A stretch of 17,261 nucleotides of DNA from Bacteroidota bacterium. GTDB taxonomy: Bacteria > Bacteroidota > Bacteroidia > Bacteroidales > JAADJA01. The notes under the pieces were generated by a model, which did no database searches, was not told the origin of the DNA, and was given only the letters and a program-made list of their open reading frames with translations. The DNA lies in NCBI GenBank assembly GCA_024278155.1, contig JAJRTT010000178.1:1-17261 (forward strand), in the 5' to 3' direction. Numbering within the stretch: the first letter of the stretch is position 1; every line of letters starts with the position of its first letter. Position numbers and translations under genes: made by a program. Below are positions 6,830 through 14,347 of this stretch, one piece after another.

Positions 6830-7846
6830 TTGAAAAAGAAACTCTTAAACTTTTTTAAAGTAGGATTTTTTTTGGGGCTGGGTATTTTTCTTATCTGGCT
6901 CTTTTTGCATAATCTTACTGCCAATGAAAGAAAGGAGATATTGGATTCGTTTACCGGGGCAAATTATTGGTGGATAGTTGCTTCGGTTTTCCTTGCCCTG
7001 CTAAGCCATATCAGCCGTACTGTCCGATGGTCGATGCTGCTGGAGACCATGGGCTACGAACCCCGGTTCAAGAATTCCTTTTTGGCCGTCATGATCGGTT
7101 ATTTTGCAAATCTTGCCCTGCCAAGGCTTGGCGAGGTCAGCCGTTGCGGTATCCTGACGAAATATGAAAAAATCCCCTTGCAAAAATCATTCGGTACCGT
7201 TGTGACCGAAAGGGCCGTGGATTTATTGAGCCTTTTTATCGCCTTCCTCATTACCTTTGCCTTGCACCTCGACAAACTGAACATCTTCAAAAAAACGAAA
7301 ATTTATAAGAGGGCTGTTGAAAGGTACGATAGTATTGACAATCCCGTTTGGTTTTATGTAACCGGTTTCCTGGTTTTGGTTATTCTGGCCGTTTTGCTTT
7401 ATTTTATTGGGAAGAAAATTTCAAATACAAACTTCTACAAAAAGCTACAAGGAATTGTCCTTGGTTTTTACGAGGGGATAAAATCATTGATGAAGATCAA
7501 AAGGCCATTTTGGTTTATATTTCATTCGGTGTTTATATGGTGTATGTACCTCGGGATGACATGGCTCGTGTTTTTCAGTCTCCCTGAAACAAGTCATTTG
7601 GGCCTGGATGTGGCATTGGCAGTTATGGTATTTGGTTCTGTCGGGATAATAATTATCCAGGGCGGAATTGGTATTTATCCATGGATTGTTGCGGAAATAC
7701 TGGCTTTGTTCGCAATTTCCCAGACCACCGGATATGCTATGGGCTGGTTGTTGTGGACAGGTCAAACCCTGATGATTATTATTGCCGGGATTGTTTCGAT
7801 GATCCTTCTTCCAATTTTAAATCGCGGTACTTATGAAAAATCTTGA
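6830..7846 (+). CDS. UPF0104 / lysylphosphatidylglycerol synthase TM-type flippase-like membrane protein
   Basis: The protein has 338 residues. It reads as a multi-pass inner-membrane protein with hydrophobic segments at about 12-27, 46-63, 82-98, 128-146, 172-193, 227-250, 258-283 and 302-330. The conserved family signature is visible: RTVRWSMLLE, then NLALPRLGEVSRCGIL, then the TVVTERAVDLLSL segment, with a late GGIGIYPWIVAE loop. The family is related to the flippase half of MprF and to AglD-like proteins, and it probably moves a lipid-linked compound. The substrate is unknown. The start is a TTG at 6830, three bases after panD; no ATG occurs before residue 69, so TTG is the only reasonable start. 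The 3' end overlaps the next gene by 14 bases. Confidence 0.85.
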   Translation: MKKKLLNFFKVGFFLGLGIFLIWLFLHNLTANERKEILDSFTGANYWWIVASVFLALLSHISRTVRWSMLLETMGYEPRFKNSFLAVMIGYFANLALPRLGEVSRCGILTKYEKIPLQKSFGTVVTERAVDLLSLFIAFLITFALHLDKLNIFKKTKIYKRAVERYDSIDNPVWFYVTGFLVLVILAVLLYFIGKKISNTNFYKKLQGIVLGFYEGIKSLMKIKRPFWFIFHSVFIWCMYLGMTWLVFFSLPETSHLGLDVALAVMVFGSVGIIIIQGGIGIYPWIVAEILALFAISQTTGYAMGWLLWTGQTLMIIIAGIVSMILLPILNRGTYEKS

Positions 7847-8324
7847 TTTTATCGAAAAGAAAATCCTTGATAGGAAAACCCTTACTTCGCTCCTTGCCGT
7901 TTGGAAATTCAAAGGGAAAAAAGTGGTTTTCACAAATGGGTGTTTCGATATTTTGCACCTTGGGCATATTGATTATTTGTCGAAGGCAAAAGACCTTGGG
8001 GATATACTTTTAATTGGCTTAAATTCGGATTCTTCGGTAAGTAGGTTGAAAGGGGAGGGCCGCCCGGTGGTAAATGAAAAGGCACGGGCAAACCTGCTTG
8101 CTTCCCTGTTTTTTGTTGATGCGATTGTCCTTTTTGACGAAGATACTCCTTACGAATTGATAAGAACCGTGCAGCCGTCCATTTTGGTGAAAGGCAGCGA
8201 TTATAAGGAAGAAGATATTGTGGGTTATGATATTGTGAAAGCCAATGGGGGAAGTATAAAAACCCTGGATTTTTTGGAAGGGTATTCCACGAGTTCAATT
8301 ATTGAAAAACTGAAAAATGGCTAA
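7833..8324 (+). CDS. rfaE2: RfaE2-type nucleotidyltransferase (heptose 1-phosphate adenylyltransferase domain)
   Basis: The protein has 163 residues, the length of a stand-alone RfaE2/HldE C-terminal domain. It has the nucleotidyltransferase HxGH motif in FTNGCFDILHLGHIDYL, a downstream NSDSSVSRLKGEGRP segment, KGSDYKEEDIVG, and the closing EGYSTSSII. The known reaction is adenylylation of D-glycero-beta-D-manno-heptose 1-phosphate to ADP-heptose, used for lipopolysaccharide core. No hldA/rfaE1 kinase, gmhA or gmhB is in the window, so heptose specificity is inferred. The gene overlaps the upstream membrane gene by 14 bases and radA by 8 bases, so translational coupling is likely. A different cytidylyl- or adenylyltransferase substrate cannot be excluded. 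Confidence 0.82.
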   Translation: MKNLDFIEKKILDRKTLTSLLAVWKFKGKKVVFTNGCFDILHLGHIDYLSKAKDLGDILLIGLNSDSSVSRLKGEGRPVVNEKARANLLASLFFVDAIVLFDEDTPYELIRTVQPSILVKGSDYKEEDIVGYDIVKANGGSIKTLDFLEGYSTSSIIEKLKNG

Positions 8325-9681
8325 AACGAAGACTACTTTTTTCTGTCAGAATTGCGGTGCCCAATCGGCAAGATGGATTGGAAATTGTCCATCCTGTGGT
8401 GAATGGAACACCTATGTGGAAGAAGTTGTAAAAAAGGAAAGCGGGAAAAATCAATCACCTGTGAGAAAAGCAGCGGCCTCCTTGCCGAAAAGGATCGACG
8501 AAATCAAGCAAGGTTCCGAAGTGCGTATTCATACAAACAATACAGAATTGGACAGGGTCCTGGGCGGTGGGCTTGTACTTGGATCCCTTGTACTGATAGG
8601 AGGGGAGCCGGGAATCGGGAAATCCACTTTAATGCTCCAGGTGGCCTTGAATTTTAAGAACCTGAAGGTGCTTTATGTTACGGGCGAGGAGAGCGAACAG
8701 CAAATAAAAATGCGATCGGAAAGGGTAGGTTCCATGAACCCGGATTGCTATATTTTGACGGAAACCCATACACAAAGTATTTTTCAACATATCGAAAACC
8801 TGACACCCGGGTTGGTCGTTATTGATTCCATACAGACATTGCACACGGATATTATTGAATCGTCTGCCGGAAGTATTTCCCAGATAAGGGAATGTGCCGC
8901 CGAGTTCCAGAAGTTTTCAAAACTTACGGATGTACCGGTTATCCTGATTGGCCATATTACTAAGGATGGAGGCCTTGCCGGACCGAAAATCCTGGAACAT
9001 ATGGTGGACACGGTGCTCCATTTTGAAGGGGAGCGCAACTATGGTTACCGGATTTTGCGGGCGGTGAAAAACCGTTTTGGATCCACATCCGAGTTGGGGA
9101 TATTTGAAATGCAAAGCAATGGGTTGCGTGAAGTGGCGAACCCCTCTGAAATCCTTTTGTCACATCGTGAAGACAGTTTGAGCGGAATTGCTATCGCCGC
9201 TATGGTAGAGGGGATGCGGCCCATGATGATAGAAACCCAGGCATTAGTGAGTTCTGCAGCTTATGGAACGCCTCAGCGTTCTTCCACCGGTTTTGATGCC
9301 CGCCGGTTGAATATGTTGTTGGCTGTTTTGGAAAAAAGGAGCGGTTTCAGAATGGGCACAAAAGATGTGTTTTTAAATATTGCCGGGGGAATCCGTGTGG
9401 ACGATCCGGCCATTGATTTGGCTGTCGTTGCCTCAATCCTATCCTCTTCCGAAGATATTTCAATTGATCAGAATGTATGCTTTGCGGGAGAAGTTGGCTT
9501 GTCAGGTGAAATACGCTCTGTAAACCGCATTGAACAGCGCATTGCCGAAGCCGATAAACTAGGGTTCGAGAAAATATTCATCTCCAAATATTCCCTCAAA
9601 GGGATCGACCTGAAAAAACTCAATATCGAAGTAATCCCCGTGGGGAAAATCGAAGAGGTGCTTGGGAGGTTGTTTGGTTAG
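8317..9681 (+). CDS. radA: DNA repair protein RadA
   Basis: The protein has 454 residues, the normal length. It has an N-terminal C4 zinc finger (C10, C13, C24, C27), a RecA-like ATPase with Walker A GEPGIGKST (96-104), the RadA-specific KNRFG motif (251-255), and a C-terminal Lon-protease-like domain (AYGTPQRSSTGFD, then FAGEVGLSGEIRSV). RadA is a DnaB-like helicase that promotes branch migration during recombination. It is the last gene of the panC-to-radA run. Its stop TAG at 9679-9681 overlaps the stop TAA of the opposing ATPase gene (9678-9680) in the bases TTAG. Confidence 0.97.
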   Translation: MAKTKTTFFCQNCGAQSARWIGNCPSCGEWNTYVEEVVKKESGKNQSPVRKAAASLPKRIDEIKQGSEVRIHTNNTELDRVLGGGLVLGSLVLIGGEPGIGKSTLMLQVALNFKNLKVLYVTGEESEQQIKMRSERVGSMNPDCYILTETHTQSIFQHIENLTPGLVVIDSIQTLHTDIIESSAGSISQIRECAAEFQKFSKLTDVPVILIGHITKDGGLAGPKILEHMVDTVLHFEGERNYGYRILRAVKNRFGSTSELGIFEMQSNGLREVANPSEILLSHREDSLSGIAIAAMVEGMRPMMIETQALVSSAAYGTPQRSSTGFDARRLNMLLAVLEKRSGFRMGTKDVFLNIAGGIRVDDPAIDLAVVASILSSSEDISIDQNVCFAGEVGLSGEIRSVNRIEQRIAEADKLGFEKIFISKYSLKGIDLKKLNIEVIPVGKIEEVLGRLFG

Positions 9682-10898
9682 TATAAAAACCCAAAAAGCC
9701 AGAGTGGGATTTTATTGAAAATCCCAACCTCAATATTATCCACTGCAAGGAATGCATTTTCGGTTTCCCTGATTTGATCATTGCTTTTATTTTTCCCTCC
9801 AACTTCTATAGTGTATTTATAGTTCAGCATAAAATCCCCTGTTTCAGGAAAAGTCACATCGCTTGTGCTGGCCAATTGGCTATAAAAGAAAATTTCGCGT
9901 ATTGTCCCTTTATTGATTTGATAAGGTTCAAGTGCAAAAGCAAGGTTGGTGTTTGAAATATAAATCTTTTCAGGTTTTCGTAATATTTTTTCACCAGATG
10001 CTTCCCTTCTCAGGCTCCTTATTAGCTCGCCTTTTTCAAGATAGGTCATATACTTTAATAGTGTTCTTTGATCGGTGATCCCTATCTTTTTCCCCAAAGC
10101 CGTTAGGTTTGGTGTATAAGGTGCTGAACTTGTAATTACTGACAGGAGTTTTTTCATCTTTTGGACACTCAAATATGGGATTTCTATAACGGCCGGAATA
10201 TCAGATTCCATTATTACGGTAATTATATTTTTTATGCGCTCATAGTATTTCTCCTTATCTTGATTGTAAAAGGCAAAATATCCATATTTGAGATAGTTAT
10301 GGAAATTGGGCAAAATCAGGGTTTTTGAACTAATCTCCCTTGCAAGTGATGAATGCTGGTTTAGGACATCATCCAGGCTTAATTCTACGTGTTTAAGAAT
10401 TTTATTAAACTCCAGGTACTCCCTGAACGAGAGGCCGGGTAAAAAATATGGACTTGTCCGTCTGCTCAGGTCACCAACCCCTTTTTTGAGCTGTATTATG
10501 GATGAACCTGAATATATAACCTTTAGTTTAGGGTAGCGGTCATGCATGGCTTTTACTTCACCAGACCAATCCGCTTTTTCATGTTTGGGCAGATATTTAT
10601 GTACTTCGTCGATAAAAACATGACGGCCACCAAATTTCACAAAACGATCAACGGTATCGATCATGCTGTGGGAATAAAAGTAAGGGTCATCTGCCGAAAA
10701 ATATAAAACAGAGTTATCGTTGCTTTTGTAATTCGACTTTATGTATTGTAACATCATAGTTGTTTTCCCGACCCCACGTGCACCAGTAATTTCAATCAAG
10801 CGGGAATCCCAGTTTATTTTATTGAATAAAGATCTTTTGAAATTTAAGGAGATACCTTCAAGTAACCTGTTGTGTATTTCGTATAGTATTTCCATCAT
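9678..10898 (-). CDS. AAA_14-like ATPase with C-terminal HTH and nuclease-like region
   Basis: The protein has 406 residues. The N-terminal P-loop ATPase has Walker A GARGVGKTT (39-47) and Walker B VFIDEVH (94-100, D97 and E98), with the sensor-1-like segment VIYSGSS (128-133). A probable winged helix follows (LTALGKKIGITDQRTLLKYMTYLEKGELI, about 270-300). The end has a D-x(n)-E-x-G-G-K pattern (GDFML ... YTIEVGGKNK) like the PD-(D/E)xK core of DUF4143-type proteins. This family is widespread, mobile and of unclear function; no toxin or partner gene is adjacent. A strong promoter and two palindromic operator-like sites precede it. It sits in a different orientation and context from the neighbouring core genes, which suggests insertion. 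Confidence 0.8.
   Translation of the reverse strand: MMEILYEIHNRLLEGISLNFKRSLFNKINWDSRLIEITGARGVGKTTMMLQYIKSNYKSNDNSVLYFSADDPYFYSHSMIDTVDRFVKFGGRHVFIDEVHKYLPKHEKADWSGEVKAMHDRYPKLKVIYSGSSIIQLKKGVGDLSRRTSPYFLPGLSFREYLEFNKILKHVELSLDDVLNQHSSLAREISSKTLILPNFHNYLKYGYFAFYNQDKEKYYERIKNIITVIMESDIPAVIEIPYLSVQKMKKLLSVITSSAPYTPNLTALGKKIGITDQRTLLKYMTYLEKGELIRSLRREASGEKILRKPEKIYISNTNLAFALEPYQINKGTIREIFFYSQLASTSDVTFPETGDFMLNYKYTIEVGGKNKSNDQIRETENAFLAVDNIEVGIFNKIPLWLFGFLY
9705..9726. terminator. Perfect hairpin at the radA / ATPase 3' junction
   Basis: TGGGATTTT (9705-9713) pairs exactly with AAAATCCCA (9718-9726) around the loop ATTG. It is 24 bases after the radA stop and lies inside the last codons of the ATPase gene (residues IFNKIPLW). 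No T-run follows on the plus strand, so efficiency as an intrinsic terminator for radA is doubtful. Confidence 0.4.
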
Positions 10899-10929
10899 TA
10901 TTGGAATTTTGGCATTCGTGATCTTTTTG

Positions 10930-10960
10930 CAAAGATAATATAAATGTAATGGATTACAAG
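10930..10960 (-). promoter_or_regulatory. Promoter of the AAA ATPase gene
   Basis: On the minus strand CTTG (10960-10957) is followed by exactly 19 bases and then TATCTTTG (10937-10930). This is very close to the Bacteroidota consensus TTTG-N19-TAnnTTTG. The start site would lie near 10923, about 25 bases before the ATG at 10898. It is the clearest promoter in the window after that of the hydrolase gene, and it is overlapped by operator-like site 1. Confidence 0.7.
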
Positions 10961-10991
10961 ATAAAAGTAAATATAAATGTAATAGATTACA
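10938..10991. promoter_or_regulatory. Two operator-like palindromes (TGTAAT-N2-ATTACA) upstream of the ATPase
   Basis: A 21-base direct repeat occurs at 10938-10958 and 10971-10991 with a single mismatch. Each copy ends in a palindrome, TGTAAT-GG-ATTACA (10945-10958) and TGTAAT-AG-ATTACA (10978-10991). The copies are 33 bases apart, about three helical turns, so they face the same side of DNA. Site 1 lies between the -33 and -7 boxes and overlaps the -33 box. Further single TGTAAT half-sites stand at 11015 and 11027. The arrangement suggests repression of the ATPase gene, possibly autoregulation through its own winged helix. Confidence 0.65.
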
Positions 10992-11106
10992 TAAATAAAT
11001 GAATAATATCGTAATGTAATACTAAATGTAATAAATATTGAAATAGCTGATTTCGCTAAATGTTGATTGGATATTAAGATATCTACAATTCGATTTTAGA
11101 AAAAAT

Positions 11107-11369
11107 TCAAAACTTCAATATTTTCCTTGAAATACTGCTTGAACCACTCCATAACCTGATAATGTATATTTCGGGTTTATACCCGGAAATATCCAGTAAA
11201 TACTGATTGCTGTTGTCTTTGTTCAAATCCCCCCAAACGGATGAACCATTTTTTACTCCCTGAATTAAAGTTGTAATTTCTGTAAAACTTTGATTTCCGT
11301 TATTTTTATAGATAAATGAATGGGCTCTCCGTCAATTGTTCCTGATAAGAAAATATCGGGGTAATTGGA
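11107..11369 (-). pseudogene. Remnant of an FG-GAP/VCBS-repeat protein gene
   Basis: Read on the minus strand from 11369, one frame gives SNYPDIFLSGTIDGEPIHL. After a one-base shift near 11311-11313 another frame continues YKNNGNQSFTEI ... VWGDLNKDN ... YLLDISGYKP and on to a TGA at 11107. Restoring one T would give IHLFYKNNGNQSFTEI, the usual pattern of FG-GAP/VCBS repeats (DILLTG ... LYRNNGNGTFTEI ... WGDYDNDG). There is a stop just before the first frame and no start codon, so this is a fragment of about one and a half repeats from a large secreted or surface protein. The last 20 codons lack clear similarity, and another frame there is also open. Confidence 0.6.
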
Positions 11370-11419
11370 TTAAAACAAAAATAACAAATGGGTATTTTTT
11401 CACAAGATTTCAGCTAAAC

Positions 11420-11692
11420 TTATTTTACATGTTCCTGATATTCCTTGTTCCGTTCCACAAAAAGCTGTACGGCAGAACATGTCGGGACAATCTTTTTATT
11501 GTTTGAAACGGCATAGTCGAGACCTTCACGGATAATTTCCATGGCCAGTCCCCTTCCCCTTAATTCGGGCGGAACGTAAGTGTGGTAAAAAACCATGCTG
11601 TCTTCATCCTGTACCAGATATTCCAAACGGCATTCAAGCCCATCGACTATTTTGAAGAATTTATTGTTTTCGTGCTGAATTGAATTGCTCAT
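11420..11692 (-). CDS. Small GNAT-like N-acetyltransferase (YjdJ type)
   Basis: The protein has 90 residues, the usual size for the short GNAT proteins related to YjdJ. It contains an acetyl-CoA binding loop (VPPELRGRGLAMEIIREGLDYA, with R-G-R-G-L-A), preceded by a strand with the pattern EDSMVFYHTYV, and it ends in the PTCSAVQLFVERNKEY segment that is typical of this group. The substrate is unknown. It stands alone, 161 bases downstream of the cyclophilin gene on the same strand. The start ATG at 11692 fits the family length. A TACCTTTT sequence upstream could be a weak -7 box. Confidence 0.85.
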   Translation of the reverse strand: MSNSIQHENNKFFKIVDGLECRLEYLVQDEDSMVFYHTYVPPELRGRGLAMEIIREGLDYAVSNNKKIVPTCSAVQLFVERNKEYQEHVK

Positions 11693-11726
11693 TGTTATAA
11701 GGTTTGAATAGTGAGTTCAGTCTGAA

Positions 11727-11743
11727 AAGGTACGAAGTGCCTT
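11727..11743 (+). repeat. Short hairpin in the cyclophilin / GNAT intergenic gap
   Basis: AAGGTAC and GTGCCTT can pair over seven positions including one T-G wobble, around the loop GAA, if transcribed from the plus strand. On the minus strand, the direction of the flanking genes, one mismatch remains and T residues follow the second arm (CCTTTTC). It could be a weak terminator for the cyclophilin transcript. Confidence 0.25.
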
Positions 11744-11853
11744 ATCTGTGTGATTTTTGTATCTGAATATCAGTATATTAAATTTGAACATTCGTGCATT
11801 CGCCGCTTTTTAGACCCGACTCACTAGTGAAACATACTTGGTTTAAATTTGTT

Positions 11854-12678
11854 TTACGGGATAACAAAATCAAAATCATCCTGAAGCTGCTGTGCCGAGA
11901 ATTCTTCAATAGTTACCTTGTTCATGTAAACAGTTTCCAAAGGGCGCCAAAGGGTATCTACTTCGACCTGGGAAATTTCGAAAACCACATCCATCCCGGA
12001 AAAAACAAATCCAAAAACCGAATATTTTCCATCAAGGAGATCTTCTTCTCCATCGGGATCGGAAACGATGTAATATTGTGAACCGTTCGAATCCCTGTCA
12101 GGGTTTATCGCATCCGACATACGGGCTGCCCCCACCGCACCATAAACATGGTTTAGCCCCGGGATAATTTCAGCGGGAAGCGTATAGCCGGGCCCGCCAT
12201 AGCCATCGCCCTGTGGATCGCCCCCCTGGATAACAAAATCGTAAACCACACGGTGAAAAGTAAGGCTGTCATAAAATCCTTCTTCTGTAAGGCCCAGGAA
12301 ATTTTGGCGGTGCAAAACCGTTTGGGCATACAGCCAAATACGGAAATCCCCAAAACCGGTCTCCACTTTTATCGTTGGGTAAACCATGCTGACATGGATG
12401 GTGTCCGACATGGATGATTCACATTTCTCTACCTTCACCCAGTATGTCCCGACCGTATCAATGGTGATGGTTTGTGTGGTTTCTCCGGTTGACCAAAGAT
12501 AGGTGGCGCCCGGATTGCCCGCATCAGTGACAAAGCTATCACCATAGGTTAAAACTCTATCTTCTCCAATATTAACAGAGGAAACCCCATCACAGGTTTC
12601 TGTTTCTTCCTTTTTGCAGGAAATTATTATAAATGTGATTGTCAATAGCAATAATAATCCGTTTCGTAAAGTTTTCAT
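11854..12678 (-). CDS. Lipoprotein peptidyl-prolyl cis-trans isomerase (cyclophilin type)
   Basis: The protein has 274 residues. An N-terminal signal ends in the lipobox I-I-S-C21, so it is probably a lipid-anchored envelope protein. Residues about 35-95 look like a small immunoglobulin/PKD-like domain (GATYLWSTGETTQTITIDTVGTYWV). The cyclophilin domain covers about 104-262, with FHRV (141-144), the IQGGDP motif (150-155), GYGGPGYTLPAE, and SNGSQYYIV. The key R143 and Q151 are present; the His often found in LDGKHxVFG is Tyr here (LDGKYSVFG). It should assist folding of exported proteins. It starts 14 bases after the radical SAM stop, so the two form an operon. Confidence 0.9.
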   Translation of the reverse strand: MKTLRNGLLLLLTITFIIISCKKEETETCDGVSSVNIGEDRVLTYGDSFVTDAGNPGATYLWSTGETTQTITIDTVGTYWVKVEKCESSMSDTIHVSMVYPTIKVETGFGDFRIWLYAQTVLHRQNFLGLTEEGFYDSLTFHRVVYDFVIQGGDPQGDGYGGPGYTLPAEIIPGLNHVYGAVGAARMSDAINPDRDSNGSQYYIVSDPDGEEDLLDGKYSVFGFVFSGMDVVFEISQVEVDTLWRPLETVYMNKVTIEEFSAQQLQDDFDFVIP

Positions 12679-12692
12679 AATATTTGATTTAA

Positions 12693-14123
12693 TTAGAGTT
12701 TTTTTCTTAAAAACCCTGTTGATAAATTATACCAATTTTGGGGCTCGTGCTTCATCATCCAAAACATTAATTTGGTAAAAAACCACGGGTATTCCCTGAA
12801 CAATCTAAAAATAGCCCCTGATTCCACTGTATATCTTGCATCCAGTTTATTCCTGATCTTAAATAGCTCATCGGTGGACAAATGCCTGGTTTTCACATTG
12901 GCCGCATAATGGTTGTATTTCGAGTAATCATCAATATTGGTGACAAGCCCCTCTTTCAATAGTTCATCCCGAAGTTCGGTTTTCAAATGAGGCGTAAGGA
13001 TATTGAACAATTGGATATCGACCCCGATTTTTTTTGCATAATCAAAATTCCTTATGAGGTCTTCCTTTCTGTCATCGGGATTTCCAAAAATGAAACCTCC
13101 CACGACCAGTATTTTGTTTTCCTTGAGTTGCTTCACCACAATTTCTGTATCAGTCGTCGTGAGCTGGTTGCTTTTGTGCATGAATTCCAGGTTGTCGTCC
13201 GAAGCGTTTTCAATACCAAGAAAAACGATTTTTGTCCCGGCACGGGCCATTGCTGGCGCCAGGTCCGGGTTTCTGCGAAATCCCCTCACATTGGCCTGCA
13301 CGGCAAAAGTCATGTTCAGTTTTGCCCGGGTTATTTCGTTGCTGAGTTCCACAAGCCTTTTAGGGTCTATGGTGATATTGTCATCGGTGATAAAAATGGC
13401 TTCGGTGCCATGTCGTTTGGTATCTTCCAAATCCATGATAATCCTATCGATGGAAAACTTTCGGAAAGATTTACCATACATGTTCCGGATGCTGCAAAAA
13501 TTGCAACTATACACACAGCCCCTTGAGGTTTCGATCACATCTCCCGGTTTGCCAAGGATATGAAAACCTTTCTGGAATATCCGTGCACTTCTCAAAGGGA
13601 TCCTTATATCTTCCACGTCCAGGAGTTTCTCAGGTCGGGGGTTGTCGAAAACATTTCCATTGGATTTATAGGTAATGCCAGGGACTTTTGTGAAATCATG
13701 GCCATTGTTCAAGGCTTTTATCAATTCATTAAAAGGGACTTCCCCTTCGCCGTTGATCAGGAAATCGAAATAATCCATGTCATTTCCCAAAACGATATTT
13801 TCGCTATCGGCTGTGGCATGGTAACCACCAAGGATATTGATTGCATTGGGCAAAAGTTTCCTGGTGAGTTTGGCCAGGCCAAGGGCGGTCTGGTATTGAA
13901 AGCTCATGGAAGTGAAACCCACCACATCGGGCCGGTAATCCTCAAGTATCTTTTGCAGGGCTTTTTTGGGGTTCCTGTCCTTTACAACGAGGTCGGCAAT
14001 TTTGATTTCGGCCAATCCTTCGTCAAGGTTGGCCGCGAGTGAGGCGAGATTGAGACTGGGTATTTTTGTCAGGCGGTTGAAGCCCATTACCGTTCTAGGA
14101 TTTCCAACAAGTAATATGCGCAT
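12693..14123 (-). CDS. B12-binding-domain radical SAM protein
   Basis: The protein has 476 residues. The N-terminal part (1-140) has the Rossmann pattern of a cobalamin-binding domain (MRILLVGNPR, DVVGFTSMSF, NILGGYHAT, FLINGEGEVPF) but I see no DxHxxG motif, so B12 may bind base-off without His or not at all. The radical SAM core has C203-x3-C207-x2-C210 in TSRGCVYSCNFCSI, followed by the TDDNITIDPKR and VFLGIENASDD segments. The last 60 residues form an extra helical tail. Family members do methylations, ring formations and other radical chemistry; the substrate cannot be told. It lies upstream of the cyclophilin gene in one transcript, with no biosynthetic gene beside it. Confidence 0.88.
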   Translation of the reverse strand: MRILLVGNPRTVMGFNRLTKIPSLNLASLAANLDEGLAEIKIADLVVKDRNPKKALQKILEDYRPDVVGFTSMSFQYQTALGLAKLTRKLLPNAINILGGYHATADSENIVLGNDMDYFDFLINGEGEVPFNELIKALNNGHDFTKVPGITYKSNGNVFDNPRPEKLLDVEDIRIPLRSARIFQKGFHILGKPGDVIETSRGCVYSCNFCSIRNMYGKSFRKFSIDRIIMDLEDTKRHGTEAIFITDDNITIDPKRLVELSNEITRAKLNMTFAVQANVRGFRRNPDLAPAMARAGTKIVFLGIENASDDNLEFMHKSNQLTTTDTEIVVKQLKENKILVVGGFIFGNPDDRKEDLIRNFDYAKKIGVDIQLFNILTPHLKTELRDELLKEGLVTNIDDYSKYNHYAANVKTRHLSTDELFKIRNKLDARYTVESGAIFRLFREYPWFFTKLMFWMMKHEPQNWYNLSTGFLRKKL

Positions 14124-14143
14124 GTGTAGATTTTAATTTTTTC

Positions 14144-14151
14144 CAAAAATA
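14144..14151 (-). promoter_or_regulatory. Possible -7 element for the radical SAM operon
   Basis: On the minus strand this reads TATTTTTG, a match to TAnnTTTG, 21 bases upstream of the ATG at 14123. The expected -33 TTTG is absent, so the promoter is only half supported. Confidence 0.4.
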
Positions 14152-14300
14152 GGGAAATTTGAAAAACCACAGGACATCTGATATTTAAAACTTGTTTTTT
14201 CGTTCGGTCGGGAAACCATATGTCGATGCCGTTCAATATTTGTGTTTTTAATTTTCATAAGTATATTTGATTGTTTTGCGGGATTTTGTGTCATTGCTTT

Positions 14301-14330
14301 TTTGTGGCAATTATAGAATCCTTAACTTTG
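14301..14330 (+). promoter_or_regulatory. Promoter of the alpha/beta hydrolase gene
   Basis: TTTG (14301-14304), then 18 bases, then TAACTTTG (14323-14330), close to the TTTG-N19-TAnnTTTG consensus. The start site would be near 14337, leaving about 11 bases before the ATG at 14348. This decides the start codon: a TTG at 14267 would be upstream of the transcript. Confidence 0.65.
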
Positions 14331-14347
14331 CGAAAAATTATTCCTCA

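Larger units (their letters stand above)
10899..11419. other. 521-base gap: operator array plus gene remnant
   Basis: The part next to the ATPase gene (10923-11040) holds its promoter and the TGTAAT/ATTACA sites. The part at 11107-11369 holds a frameshifted FG-GAP/VCBS-like remnant on the minus strand. Between and after these, roughly 11041-11106 and 11370-11419, I see only AT-rich sequence without a recognisable feature. Confidence 0.6.

Noticed and set aside
11820..11832. Palindrome TCACTAGTGA downstream of the cyclophilin gene
   Set aside because: Ten bases without repeats, promoter context or T-run; such palindromes occur by chance.
14267..14347. N-terminal extension of the hydrolase from a TTG start
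   Set aside because: The promoter boxes at 14301-14330 lie inside this stretch, and the ATG at 14348 begins a normal signal anchor.
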